From the NCBI RefSeq assembly GCF_018118585.1, contig NZ_CP069421.1, positions 2,108,001 to 2,172,000 on the forward strand: a stretch of DNA of 64,000 nucleotides, given 5' to 3'. The stretch's first letter is position 1. The number at the start of each line of letters is the position of its first letter. The position numbers and the translations under genes were made by a program. This document shows positions 7,464-15,984 of this stretch, piece after piece. The notes beneath the pieces are model-generated. The model was not told the origin of the DNA. It was given only the letters and a program-made list of their open reading frames with translations, and ran no database searches. The DNA is from Aristaeella lactis (GTDB lineage Bacteria; Bacillota; Clostridia; Christensenellales; Aristaeellaceae).

Positions 7464-8633
7464 ATGAAAAAGGTCCTGTCGTTTCTCCTGGTGTTCTGCC
7501 TGCTCTGCGGCACTGCCGCGGCATCCGAGGAGTTTACAAAGGAAGATTTCCTCGCGGATTATGATGAAGCGCTCAGCATCCTGGAGGAATGCTTTCCCTG
7601 CCTGCCTTACATCCGGCAGCAATACCCGAATTATGATGATATGTGCCGTGAGGGACGTGAAACGGTTCTCAACAGCTGTGATTCCGCCGGGGACCTGATG
7701 CACATCCTGGCTAATCTGTTTAACAGGATAGGGAGTCCTGCTCATCTGGCCATACTGGATTCGGACACTTATCGGTATTATACCGATAACGCCGCAAACT
7801 GGTATGATGCCGACTCTCCTGAGATCCGTCTGCTCAATGACGAACAGACCCGTGCCGTCTATGCTTCCATGGACCGGAACCAGTCTTTACCATCCAAATT
7901 TTCATTCAGCTCCGCCATATATCTTTCATCCGTTTCCTATGATCCCGGCAGGTCTCTCCTTTACCTCCGCCTGCCCTCCTTCAATTCTACCCTTATGGAA
8001 CGTGACCGGAATATTCTCGTGGATGCTGTCCGGGAGCATCCGGACGTGAAGCATATCGTCTTCGACATCTGCGGTAACCACGGCGGGTCAGACTTATACT
8101 GGTATGAACTGCTGGTGGCACCTTTCGGAGAGCGTATTCCTATCACCGAGCGGCTTTACTTCCGTGATACCCCCATAACCAGGGATTACGGCATAATGGA
8201 AAACGCTGTGCCGGTATCCTCCCTGCCCGCCGACGAACTGCCTCCCTTTGTGAGGGAACTGGACCTGACGTACACTTCATCAGGGACCTTTCTTGCTGAA
8301 CCTGCTGAAGAAGGCAGGATCATCCACTGCGACGCGAAGCGCTGGGTCCTGATCGATCAGATTGTCTTTTCCGCGGCGGACGGATTCGCCGGATTCTGCA
8401 GGCAGACACACTGGGCCACCCTTGTCGGCCGGACCACTATGGGAGACGGCGGCATGGTAAGTTCATGTTTCACCCGTCTTACCCGGACCGGCCTGCTGAT
8501 GAAGTTTTCAGCAGTGGCCACCGCCAACGCGGAAGGTTTGCTGAACTCCCTCTACGGCACAAAACCGGATCTTCCGTGCAAGCCCTCTGAATCTCCCTGT
8601 GACGCCGTGCTCCGGTATATCGACATGGAATAA
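7464..8633 (+). CDS. Secreted S41-family (C-terminal processing type) peptidase
   Basis: 389 residues. Signal peptide MKKVLSFLLVFCLLCGTAAAS, so secreted. The S41 core is visible: a strand-loop VKHIVFDICGNHGGSDLYW (the 'DlRgNgGG' site), the nucleophile region IVFSAADGFAGFC with the catalytic Ser, and LVGRTTMGDGG. No PDZ domain is obvious. Start at ATG 7464 rather than the TTG at 7458. Target unknown; comparable proteins in gut Clostridia are uncharacterised. Confidence 0.8.
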   Translation: MKKVLSFLLVFCLLCGTAAASEEFTKEDFLADYDEALSILEECFPCLPYIRQQYPNYDDMCREGRETVLNSCDSAGDLMHILANLFNRIGSPAHLAILDSDTYRYYTDNAANWYDADSPEIRLLNDEQTRAVYASMDRNQSLPSKFSFSSAIYLSSVSYDPGRSLLYLRLPSFNSTLMERDRNILVDAVREHPDVKHIVFDICGNHGGSDLYWYELLVAPFGERIPITERLYFRDTPITRDYGIMENAVPVSSLPADELPPFVRELDLTYTSSGTFLAEPAEEGRIIHCDAKRWVLIDQIVFSAADGFAGFCRQTHWATLVGRTTMGDGGMVSSCFTRLTRTGLLMKFSAVATANAEGLLNSLYGTKPDLPCKPSESPCDAVLRYIDME

Positions 8634-8742
8634 TACCCATCGTTATTCCGCCTGCTTTATCCTGTTTTTCCCGTCCGGTCAATGATACACTTCCCTTCAT
8701 GAAGGAGTTGTCTCCCGATCAGAACGAAAGAAGGATTCCGCT

Positions 8743-9570
8743 TTGAATATCAATAGCAGCCGATATCAGGACTCTTGCGGGTTTTCCGATGATGATAACG
8801 ATGCGGCGCCTGAAAAGCGCAGCAGGCAGTGGGTTGGTATCCTGATCGCGCTCGGTCTCTCAGTGCTGTTTTTTTTCCTCGTATTTTACGGTCCCCGGCA
8901 GACAGTCCTCAACGCGTTCCTGTACAACTGCACCTTGCGGATCATCTTTGGTCTCGCCGTCCTGCGGATTGCCCGGAAGCTTTACGGCAGGCTGGTCCCG
9001 GAAATACTCAGTTCACGCGAAAACGGTCCCGCGTTGATTACAGGCGCCGGTGCGGTTTTGTATACTTTGTATCATCTGTTCTGTGTTTTCGCGCTTCTCT
9101 CGGCTCCCGGAGCTTCCTTTTCCGGTTTGACCAGCGAATTGATCTTTATCGATCTATTCCTGCTGCAGATCACCACCGGGTTCTATGAGGAACTGTGCTA
9201 TCGTCTTCTCGTTTGTGAAGGATATTTCCACGGTCCGCGGACTCTCCGCCGGAAACTCCTTTACGCGCTTATCAGCTTTGGCATTTTCGGTGCGCTTCAT
9301 CTCTGCACCAGTCTCAGTTTCGCCACGTTCCTTTATACAGGCGCTGTCGGTTTTGCCTTTGCCGTCATCTATCTCAACACACGCAACATCGTGATCCCCA
9401 TGTTCCTGCATTTTATCCTCGATGTTTTCATTCATCTTCAAAACTACGTGCCTGCGGATGGAACACTCTTTATCACCTCTGATACATGCCTGACCATCAT
9501 GGTCCTCCTGATGATTTTCATTTCCCTGGTGATGCTGATCCGTCCGGTCAGGCTGTCCCGCAAAGAATAA
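8743..9570 (+). CDS. CPBP (Abi) family intramembrane glutamic endopeptidase
   Basis: 275 residues with a TTG start behind GAAAGAAGGA. Six to eight membrane helices; motif 1 is FYEELCYRLL (EExxxR) and motif 2 FGALHL, with HFILD near the C-terminus, the three conserved sites of CPBP proteases (Rce1 relatives). The N-terminus is acidic and polar (SDDDND). Substrate unknown; related proteins process small secreted peptides or give self-immunity. Confidence 0.87.
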   Translation: MNINSSRYQDSCGFSDDDNDAAPEKRSRQWVGILIALGLSVLFFFLVFYGPRQTVLNAFLYNCTLRIIFGLAVLRIARKLYGRLVPEILSSRENGPALITGAGAVLYTLYHLFCVFALLSAPGASFSGLTSELIFIDLFLLQITTGFYEELCYRLLVCEGYFHGPRTLRRKLLYALISFGIFGALHLCTSLSFATFLYTGAVGFAFAVIYLNTRNIVIPMFLHFILDVFIHLQNYVPADGTLFITSDTCLTIMVLLMIFISLVMLIRPVRLSRKE

Positions 9571-9646
9571 CCATCCCCTGTATTCGGGGAAACACTCCTC
9601 TGAAACATCACTTTTCATTATTTCGCAGAAAGAAGGGACCTGTCTT

Positions 9647-10204
9647 ATGGATAAAGACCAGCAGAACAAGGATCAGAACCAGGGCTGGAACTGGAACTGG
9701 AATTGGAATTGGAACTGGAACTGGAACGGAGACAAAAACCGGAACAACAACCGGAATACCCGAAACCATAACCGCCGTTCTTCCCGGAAGCACCGGTGGC
9801 TGGTACCTCTCCTGTTTTTCCTCATCTTCCGTTATCAGATCCTGCACACGGCAGCCGCCGGAGGCCGCGCTTTAGTCCGCGGGCTTTCTTCCGGTCTGTC
9901 CGGCATTCTTTCCGCTTTCCGGTCCATCATCCACGCACTGCTCTCTGGTTTCGGTTCCCTGTCCGCCTCTGAATCAGCCATCGGCGGCCTCGTCGTAGGC
10001 ACGATCATCGGTTTTATCCTGTACCGTCGCCGGCTCAGCCGGAAACAGGCCCGGGCCGAAGAGGAGCAGGAAGACGTATACGAAGGGGAAGAAGAGGAAG
10101 AGCCTGAAGAGGAAAAGCTGATTATGCCCTGCCCTTCCTTTGTGTTCTCCTCAGATACCGATGATGATTACACACCCCAGGCCAACAAAACCTTTCATGC
10201 CTGA
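9647..10204 (+). CDS. Membrane protein with N-terminal Trp-Asn dipeptide repeat
   Basis: 185 residues. Opens with a Lys/Asp/Gln-rich stretch, then seven Trp-Asn units encoded by a hexanucleotide tandem repeat (9686-9727), a basic Asn/Arg segment, a hydrophobic helix at about 52-65, a Gly/Ser-rich amphipathic middle, a second helix at about 112-126 and a very acidic tail (EEEEEPEEE). No family recognised. Ends 12 bp before the stop of the opposite-strand DUF4054 gene. Confidence 0.7.
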   Translation: MDKDQQNKDQNQGWNWNWNWNWNWNWNGDKNRNNNRNTRNHNRRSSRKHRWLVPLLFFLIFRYQILHTAAAGGRALVRGLSSGLSGILSAFRSIIHALLSGFGSLSASESAIGGLVVGTIIGFILYRRRLSRKQARAEEEQEDVYEGEEEEEPEEEKLIMPCPSFVFSSDTDDDYTPQANKTFHA

Positions 10205-10216
10205 TCTTCATCCCTT

Positions 10217-10624
10217 TCAGGGTACATACAGGCTTCTCCTGTACCGCCGCAGAATGGCCAGCAGCTGAAGCCCGAACGCGGTTTCCCGTAAATCCGCCGG
10301 TTCAGCCAGGCCGGAACCGGATGCCGGGGAGGCGGCGGTTGCGTAAGTAACCGACACCTCCCCGACTTTTTTACCCGTAATCCGCTGCGGGGCCTGCCCG
10401 GCGGAAGCCAGTACCGCCCTGATGGGCGGTATACCTTCCGGAGGCGCGGAACGGGCATACAGGGTCAGCTGATGCGCCGTATAAAGCCGTCGGGCTTCCT
10501 CCGCGTCCTCCGGAGTAAAGGAGGAAAACTGCCCGTTGGCCCGGCGGATGTATTCCGTCAGCACAACAACAGGCGAGAAGCCGGTAAACTGTGGATAGAA
10601 ATCGGTAAACTCTTCAGCGGTCAC
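10217..10624 (-). CDS. DUF4054-type phage head-tail connector
   Basis: 135 residues. N-terminus VTAEEFTDFYPQFT followed by VLTEYIRRANGQF and later YTAHQLTLYARSA matches the DUF4054/gp6-like connector family, a ring that docks beneath the portal in tailed phages. Start chosen at GTG 10624, nine bases after AGGAGGTGAAG; the earlier GTG at 10633 is inside that site. Follows the small downstream-of-capsid gene by 15 bp, so it is the last gene of a contiguous five-gene capsid block. Confidence 0.8.
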   Translation of the reverse strand: MTAEEFTDFYPQFTGFSPVVVLTEYIRRANGQFSSFTPEDAEEARRLYTAHQLTLYARSAPPEGIPPIRAVLASAGQAPQRITGKKVGEVSVTYATAASPASGSGLAEPADLRETAFGLQLLAILRRYRRSLYVP

Positions 10625-10639
10625 CGGCTTCACCTCCTG

Positions 10640-10984
10640 TCAGGATTCCGGTTCCTGTTCCGTTTTTTCTTCGTCAGGTTTTATCTCAGCTGCGGGTTCA
10701 TCCTTCGCTCTGGACTTCCGGCCGGAGGCCCGGGAAGAAGACGCTGCAGGCTTCCTGCCTGCCGCGTCCACCCCCTCAAGCGGTGAATTTTCCAGCTGTT
10801 TCTGCTGTACGGGTGTCATGGATGCTTCCAGGGAACCTTCCCGGATCAGCAGTTCAAAAAGGGGATCCTGCCGGATGGCTTCCGGCGCTTCCCGGAAGGT
10901 CAGGCGGGTTTCCGGCGTAACCCGGTATATCACTGTACCGGACCGGTCCCGAAACTCGGCACATACCCGTGACAATATAAGCAT
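10640..10984 (-). CDS. Small phage-like protein between capsid and connector
   Basis: 114 residues, start ATG 10984 supported by AAGGAGAAAAGCC. N-terminal 55 residues are folded-looking (ILSRVCAEFRDRSGTVIYRV); the rest is Ala/Ser/Lys/Glu-rich and probably disordered. In phages with DUF2184 capsids a short unnamed gene commonly sits here; the name and job are not known. Position is the evidence. Confidence 0.6.
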   Translation of the reverse strand: MLILSRVCAEFRDRSGTVIYRVTPETRLTFREAPEAIRQDPLFELLIREGSLEASMTPVQQKQLENSPLEGVDAAGRKPAASSSRASGRKSRAKDEPAAEIKPDEEKTEQEPES

Positions 10985-11007
10985 AGGCTTTTCTCCTTTC
11001 AGTCGAA

Positions 11008-11036
11008 AACAATTCATAATTCATAATTCACAATTG
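11008..11036. repeat. AT-rich CATAATTCATAATTCACAATT repeat
   Basis: Tandem ATTCATA units flanked by short inverted ends (CAATT / AATTG). Same family as at 3.57 and 21.63 kb. A related CATTCTGCATTCTGAATT string is at 11195-11223. Together they fill a 229-bp gap between capsid and the next phage gene, in which I see no coding sequence. Confidence 0.7.
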
Positions 11037-11226
11037 TTTTCAACATTAACAGACATTTGGAACTACCAGTAACATTGACAGTATCATTTCAAACAAGGCT
11101 GCAGATAATTTCAGAAGCATCTTCACCCCGCAATTCATCAGCCTGCAGCATCGAACAGCTAAAGCATCTTGCAGGATTGTAAAGTATATATCATTCTGCA
11201 TTCTGCATTCTGAATTCTGCATTGAA

Positions 11227-11270
11227 GGTTCGGTATCCGGACGGATTATATTCCGTCCAGATACCGAACC
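11227..11270. other. 18-bp inverted repeat enclosing the capsid stop codon
   Basis: Arms 11227-11244 and 11253-11270 pair with one G-T wobble; the 8-base loop holds the TAA of the capsid gene. One arm is capsid coding sequence. No T-run follows on the minus strand, so it may act as an mRNA 3' stabiliser or weak terminator. Confidence 0.65.
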
Positions 11271-12217
11271 GTACTGGGGTACAGAAACCGGACCTCGGAG
11301 AACTGGGCGATATACGGAATCTTAATGCGCATCTCGGCATATTCCGTATCCATACGGCGCAGGGGCTGGGTCAGGTTGAAACAGATCCGGTCCACCCGGT
11401 TCATATAGACCACCATCCGGTCGCTGCCGTCACTGCCGATACCGGAGCACCATTTGCATGGGGCGATTGTCAGTTCCCCGCCCTGCTGAACTGTCAGGTT
11501 GTTCTCCAGTACATAGGTGAGGATGGACCGTTCGGAGTCGTCCGAAACCTTGCGGGTTACCAGCTGGCCGAACTGCTCCACAGGGATCAGGATATGGTTC
11601 GGCAGGGCATCGCTGGAACAGTCATTGTCCCGCCAGAGAGCGGAAATAGTCCGGTTGATATCCGCCAGGATCTCATCCGCGGTCTTTGTCGCCCAGGAGG
11701 TGTCCGTTCCGCCCGGGGTATGGGCAGCCGCGGAAGCCCGGGTCACCGCCGGATTGTTGCACAGGCCTGTGGAGGATACCTTCACAAAACCGGTGTAAAC
11801 ATTCCGGTCGATCAGCTTGTCGCAGTGCAGCCGGATTCCTTTGTTCAGGAAGGTTTCCGGATCCCGGCCCACCTGGATCATCTTCTCCTTTTCCATGGTG
11901 GAGAAGGACATATATTCCGCGAAATTGAAGGTGCGGGCCACCTGTTTGGACATATCCGCCTGGATGACCGGAATATCATTGGCCGCCTCAAAGAAGAGGT
12001 TGTCGTCATCCCCGCCGGTGGAAGCGTAGGATACATCCACGGAAGCGATGGATTCCAGCAGTCCGCCGCCGGTAATGACCGGCATATCCCTCGGCCAGTC
12101 CGTACCGGAAAGCGGCTCCAGGATTTCATTATCCACCTTCTCCAGTTCTTTCATGAGGAAGGTATAGGAATCGTTCACCGCCAGGCGGCGGGGATCGATC
12201 CTGAAAGCATGATTCAT
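11246..12217 (-). CDS. DUF2184-family phage major capsid protein
   Basis: 323 residues, the usual size for a DUF2184 HK97-fold capsid. Recognisable segments: FLMKELEKVDNEILEPLSGT near the start, the aromatic FNFAEYMSFSTMEKEKM, LIDRNVYTG and the C-terminal RMDTEYAEMRIKIPYIAQF. Forms the icosahedral shell. Excellent ribosome site (AAGGAGTTTTGTC before ATG). Lies 40 bp after the cement protein and is fully open. Confidence 0.88.
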   Translation of the reverse strand: MNHAFRIDPRRLAVNDSYTFLMKELEKVDNEILEPLSGTDWPRDMPVITGGGLLESIASVDVSYASTGGDDDNLFFEAANDIPVIQADMSKQVARTFNFAEYMSFSTMEKEKMIQVGRDPETFLNKGIRLHCDKLIDRNVYTGFVKVSSTGLCNNPAVTRASAAAHTPGGTDTSWATKTADEILADINRTISALWRDNDCSSDALPNHILIPVEQFGQLVTRKVSDDSERSILTYVLENNLTVQQGGELTIAPCKWCSGIGSDGSDRMVVYMNRVDRICFNLTQPLRRMDTEYAEMRIKIPYIAQFSEVRFLYPSTVRYLDGI

Positions 12218-12257
12218 GACAAAACTCCTTTCAATTATATTTTGTTCATCATATGGA

Positions 12258-12758
12258 TCAGATATTATTGCGCGCGTTTACGGTGACTTCCGATACAGTT
12301 TCTCCGCTGCCCTGCTTATTCCGGATCCGGACATTTTCCAGCATCATCGTTGAACCTGCTGTTCCGGCCGCTCCGGTCAGGCCGCCGTCACTCTTGCGGA
12401 TATACACTGCCCCGCCGTTATTGCCCGAATTACTCAGCGATACAGCAATCCCTCCGCGGACCAGCACCTCCATCACATCCCCGGCCTTCCACACGCCTGC
12501 CTGGGGCTCGCCGGACTGATCCCGGGGATAAGTTTCCGGCGTCTTGTCCGCCACCCGGACCGCAAATCCCAGGAAATCCGTGAATTCCTGCGGATTGGCA
12601 GTGTTGAAGGGCACAGCTCCGCCGGAGCCCATAAATACAGGAGCGCCGAAGGGAATATCCGTATTCCCGGCATTTTTGACAGAGATCACAATGTCATCCA
12701 CGGAGCGGGAAACCGCTCCGGGACTGCCGCTTCTGAAACCTTTCTGTACCTTACCCAC
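12258..12758 (-). CDS. Phage capsid cement/decoration protein
   Basis: 166 residues, GTG start that overlaps the end of the protease frame by 8 bp (AAGGAAGCG upstream), giving translational coupling. Small all-beta protein with GDVMEVLVRGGIAVSLSNSG and NGGAVYI, the pattern of structural-cement (DUF2190/gp24-like) proteins that sit between protease and capsid genes. Position and pattern agree. Confidence 0.75.
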   Translation of the reverse strand: MGKVQKGFRSGSPGAVSRSVDDIVISVKNAGNTDIPFGAPVFMGSGGAVPFNTANPQEFTDFLGFAVRVADKTPETYPRDQSGEPQAGVWKAGDVMEVLVRGGIAVSLSNSGNNGGAVYIRKSDGGLTGAAGTAGSTMMLENVRIRNKQGSGETVSEVTVNARNNI

Positions 12759-13455
12759 GATGATTCGCTTCCTTTCCCCTCATGGCTGCGTTGCGTTTTT
12801 CCATAATGCGCCTTCCCAGGTCGGCGGAAACAGGCGCTGTCCGCTGGCAGGCGGAAGACAGAACCCCGTAGATGTCAGAATCAGCCGTCTTTCTGCCCCC
12901 GGCGCGGCGCAGGTTTGCGGCGATATCACCGGCGATCTTACGCTGCGTTCCCTTAGGCATCCGGACAAGCAGAGGCCGCACGGCTTTCAGGGCAGCGCGC
13001 AGCGCGTCTCCGGTCTGCAGTGTCTCCGGAAGCCCGGCTTCCTCCTGGTTTTCCGCCTCAATAATGGCGGAAGCCACCGGATCCAGGATCTCCTCCATCA
13101 CCTCGGAGATCTCGCTTGTCATCGGATCCAGCGCTTCTTCCGCGGCATTCTCCAGTGCTTCACCAATCACTTCTGATGCTTCCTCCGGAACCGCTTCATC
13201 CGCCGCGGCCGGCTCCAGCAGGGCAAGGATGCGGTCCAGGCGTTCCAGGATGCCCGCGAAACTGTTTTCATCAATAATGATGTTCTTCGTTTCTTCGGTT
13301 TCCGTCTGCTCCTCTTCCACGATCTCCGGTTCAGGAGCCGTTTCAGCTTCCGCGTTTTCAGCGGGATCCAGCATTTCCTCAATGATCTCCGCGACGGTTT
13401 CCACGTCGCCGTCTTTGGCCATACGGGCCAGAACTTTGGACAGGGACTTCTTCAT
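12751..13455 (-). CDS. Nested in-frame scaffold protein (internal start of DUF2213 gene)
   Basis: Within the protease gene an ATG at 13455 is preceded by CGAAAGGAGAAACAAG, as strong a ribosome site as any in the window. It would produce a 234-residue acidic helical protein starting MKKSLSKVLARMAKDGD, identical to the C-terminus of the protease. Lambda and many phages nest their scaffold this way inside the protease gene. Inference from the internal site; no experimental evidence here. Confidence 0.6.
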   Translation of the reverse strand: MKKSLSKVLARMAKDGDVETVAEIIEEMLDPAENAEAETAPEPEIVEEEQTETEETKNIIIDENSFAGILERLDRILALLEPAAADEAVPEEASEVIGEALENAAEEALDPMTSEISEVMEEILDPVASAIIEAENQEEAGLPETLQTGDALRAALKAVRPLLVRMPKGTQRKIAGDIAANLRRAGGRKTADSDIYGVLSSACQRTAPVSADLGRRIMEKRNAAMRGKEANHRG

Positions 13456-14052
13456 GATCTTGTTTCTCCTTTCGATCGCTGGTTTGTTGTAGTCTTTTAT
13501 AGAAACGCGGGGACCGGCGCGTCCGGCGTCGACAACCGCCACGTGGTTCCCGCGGATTTTTCGCTGGAGGTACCGTCCGTTCTCCTCACACAGCTCATAG
13601 GTATAGCCGCAGGAGATTTCCCGTTTGCCTTCCTCCAGGATCAGGTGGATCAGTTTGGGATCGGTAATGATCAGGTCCGCCAGGAGCAGGTCCGATTCTT
13701 CTCCGCTTCCCCGGCGGACATTGTGAACATGCCCTTTCTGCAGGGCCCGGATATTCCCGATATCCACCCCTTCCGGCGGATGATCGTTGGTAACCGGCAT
13801 TCCCTCAAAGGAAGCAATGGTTTCCGGAGAAAACACCTCTTCTTCTGGTCGAAACACCCTGATCGGGCCGCCCCCTGCTTCAGCATGAAATTGTTCATTG
13901 TTCATTGTTAATTGTTCATTGGTGATCCCCAGCTCCTCCGGAAGGTATTCCTGCGTACCTGTCCGGGCCACCGGCACATTCAGGCACAGAAGATAACCCT
14001 CGGGTTCCCTTTTGGATATGTTTTCAGACAACCGCGTCCCGTAATAGTGCAT
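12751..14052 (-). CDS. DUF2213 phage prohead protease with scaffold-like C-terminus
   Basis: 433 residues; start ATG 14052 with GGGAGGAGTGG upstream. N-terminal half carries DUF2213 features (FLLCLNVPVART-like strand, SFEGMPVTNDHPPEG with the conserved His, EISCGYTYEL, IRGNHVAVVDAGRAGP), a capsid-maturation protease. The C-terminal 234 residues are Glu/Ala-rich and helical, like a scaffold, and have their own start (see next entry). Residues around 49-61 (GITNEQLTMNNEQ) are encoded by an AT-rich intergenic-type repeat, an in-frame insertion at a loop. Frame otherwise open. Confidence 0.82.
   Translation of the reverse strand: MHYYGTRLSENISKREPEGYLLCLNVPVARTGTQEYLPEELGITNEQLTMNNEQFHAEAGGGPIRVFRPEEEVFSPETIASFEGMPVTNDHPPEGVDIGNIRALQKGHVHNVRRGSGEESDLLLADLIITDPKLIHLILEEGKREISCGYTYELCEENGRYLQRKIRGNHVAVVDAGRAGPRVSIKDYNKPAIERRNKIMKKSLSKVLARMAKDGDVETVAEIIEEMLDPAENAEAETAPEPEIVEEEQTETEETKNIIIDENSFAGILERLDRILALLEPAAADEAVPEEASEVIGEALENAAEEALDPMTSEISEVMEEILDPVASAIIEAENQEEAGLPETLQTGDALRAALKAVRPLLVRMPKGTQRKIAGDIAANLRRAGGRKTADSDIYGVLSSACQRTAPVSADLGRRIMEKRNAAMRGKEANHRG
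13886..13924. repeat. AT-rich repeat inside the DUF2213 coding sequence
   Basis: TTGTTCATTGTTCATTGTTA followed by ATTGTTCATT: the intergenic repeat family, here within an open frame and encoding NEQLTMNNEQ. Confidence 0.8.
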
Positions 14053-14178
14053 ATTTCCACTCCTCCCCAAAGCAGGACGCGTCCCTCTCCCGCCGGAAGG
14101 AACGCGTCCCGAATTTTCAATTCTGTTTGTTCTGTGCTATAATGTGTTGTTATTTTTTTCGGTCAGAAAGGAAACCTT

Positions 14179-15795
14179 ATGACAGAAAGACAACGCAGCC
14201 TCATCGGCGGCATCTCCGTACTCGGCATAGCCGGCATCATCTGTAAGGTCGTCGGCGTACTGTTCCGGATCCCGCTGTCCCATATCATCGGCACAAAAGG
14301 CCTCGGTCTGTTCCAGCAGGTCATGCCCTCCTATAATCTTCTCCTGGCAATCACTTCCGCAGGTATTCCCGTCGCCATTTCCCGCATGGTTTCCCACTAT
14401 GTCACCATCGGGGAGCCGGGCAATGCCCGCAAGGTATTCAAGACGGCTTTCAAGCTGCTCACAGTACTGGGCATCGTTTCCACCATCATCCTGCTGCTCT
14501 GTTCCCGTTTAATCGCAACACTGGTCAAGACCCCTGAAGGCTACCTCAGCTATATGTGTATCGCCCCGTCCCTGTTCTTCGTCTGCGTCATGAGCGCCTA
14601 CCGGGGCTACATGCAGGGAATGCGCCGCATGATGCCCACCGCCATAAGCCAGCTGATTGAACAGGTCGGTAAGGTGGCTGTTGCCCTGCCCCTGGCTTCC
14701 ATCGGCTTCGCCCGGGGCGGAGAGGAAACAGGCTGGATTCTGGGCAGCGCCGGCGCCCTGTTGGGTACCTCTCTGGCAGAATGCGCTGCCATGCTGTACA
14801 TGCTCATTCAGGGGCGGCTGTTTAAGAATCCGCCTGCAAAGCCGGATGAAAAAACCGTTTCCGGCAGGGATCTGGCAAAGCGCATCGTCCGTATTGCCAT
14901 CCCGATCTCTTTAGGTGCCTGCATCGTCCCGCTGTCTTCTGTCATTGACTCCGGAATGCTCAAAGGTTTGATGATGGATTCCGGTCTCTCCGACGCAATC
15001 TCTCTTTCCCGTTACGGCGTTTACAGCGGTATTGTCATCACAATGATCAATGTTCCTACGGCCATCGCTATGGCCATGTCCACCAATCTGGTGCCTGCTG
15101 TTGCCTCCGGCCTGGCCCGGAAGGATATGAAATATGTCGCCCGGGAAGCCGGTATCGGCCTTCGGGTCGCCTCGGTTGTCGGTTTTCCCTGCTCCATCGG
15201 CATGAGCCTGCTGGCTAAGCCCATCGTCTTTCTCCTCTATGGCAGCAATCCCAGGTTCTCAGCGGAAGAACTGATGCTGGCCGGTAATCTGCTGGAGTTC
15301 TCCGCCATGACCATTATCCTGTTTACCATGGTACAGGCAACCTCCGGTATCCTGCAGGGAGCCGGAAAGCAGAAAATCCCGATGCTGACCCTGCTTGCGG
15401 GCGTTGTCTGTAAGATCGTTCTGAACATAATCCTGGTCAGCAACCGGAACATCAGCATTCACGGGGCGCCTGTCGCGTCTCTGGTCTGCTACACCGTATC
15501 CATGATTCCAAACCTGTATTATTCCTGTAAATATACCGGCTGCAGGTTCTCTATCCCCAATGTGATTCTCCGTCCGCTGGGTGCTGCCGCAGTGATGGGC
15601 GGTGTCGTCTGGTTTATCTACCAGTTCATGTTCGGCGGTGAACAATGCCTGTCCGCCGGTTTCACAAAGCGCCTGCTGTTGGTTGCGGTCTGCATTGCAG
15701 TCGGCGTCATTGTCTATATTGCCGCCGCGTTCCTGCTGAAAGCCATTGATCCCAATGACCTGCCCGCCCGCTTCCGCAGGAAGAAAAAGAGCTGA
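14179..15795 (+). CDS. MATE/SpoVB-type polysaccharide flippase
   Basis: 538 residues with about 14 membrane helices. The start (SLIGGISVLGIAGIICKVVGVLFRIPLSHIIGTKGLGLFQ...) and the layout are those of the SpoVB/polysaccharide-transporter branch of the MOP exporter superfamily, which moves lipid-linked sugar precursors across the membrane; SpoVB acts in spore cortex formation. GTCAGAAAGGAAACC precedes the ATG; TATAAT at 14138. It is divergent from the DUF2213 phage gene, 126 bp away. The exact substrate is not shown. Confidence 0.88.
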   Translation: MTERQRSLIGGISVLGIAGIICKVVGVLFRIPLSHIIGTKGLGLFQQVMPSYNLLLAITSAGIPVAISRMVSHYVTIGEPGNARKVFKTAFKLLTVLGIVSTIILLLCSRLIATLVKTPEGYLSYMCIAPSLFFVCVMSAYRGYMQGMRRMMPTAISQLIEQVGKVAVALPLASIGFARGGEETGWILGSAGALLGTSLAECAAMLYMLIQGRLFKNPPAKPDEKTVSGRDLAKRIVRIAIPISLGACIVPLSSVIDSGMLKGLMMDSGLSDAISLSRYGVYSGIVITMINVPTAIAMAMSTNLVPAVASGLARKDMKYVAREAGIGLRVASVVGFPCSIGMSLLAKPIVFLLYGSNPRFSAEELMLAGNLLEFSAMTIILFTMVQATSGILQGAGKQKIPMLTLLAGVVCKIVLNIILVSNRNISIHGAPVASLVCYTVSMIPNLYYSCKYTGCRFSIPNVILRPLGAAAVMGGVVWFIYQFMFGGEQCLSAGFTKRLLLVAVCIAVGVIVYIAAAFLLKAIDPNDLPARFRRKKKS

Positions 15796-15804
15796 CCACT
15801 GTTC

Positions 15805-15838
15805 AAATACAGGCCGCCTCCGCTGCCTGTATTTTTCT
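15805..15838 (+). terminator. Terminator of the flippase gene
   Basis: 9-bp stem (15806-15814 with 15825-15833), ten-base loop, then TTTTCT. Confidence 0.75.
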
Positions 15839-15984
15839 ATTGTATTCATCGGCGGGAAATACGGCTCCGTATTTTTCCTGCCTTATCCTTTATTCCCTGT
15901 TGTTCCCGTGTTACTCTTTCATCACGATGAAACGCACCGGAACAGGTGCACAATCGCATCATCATTCATACAGGAGGATTCCCC

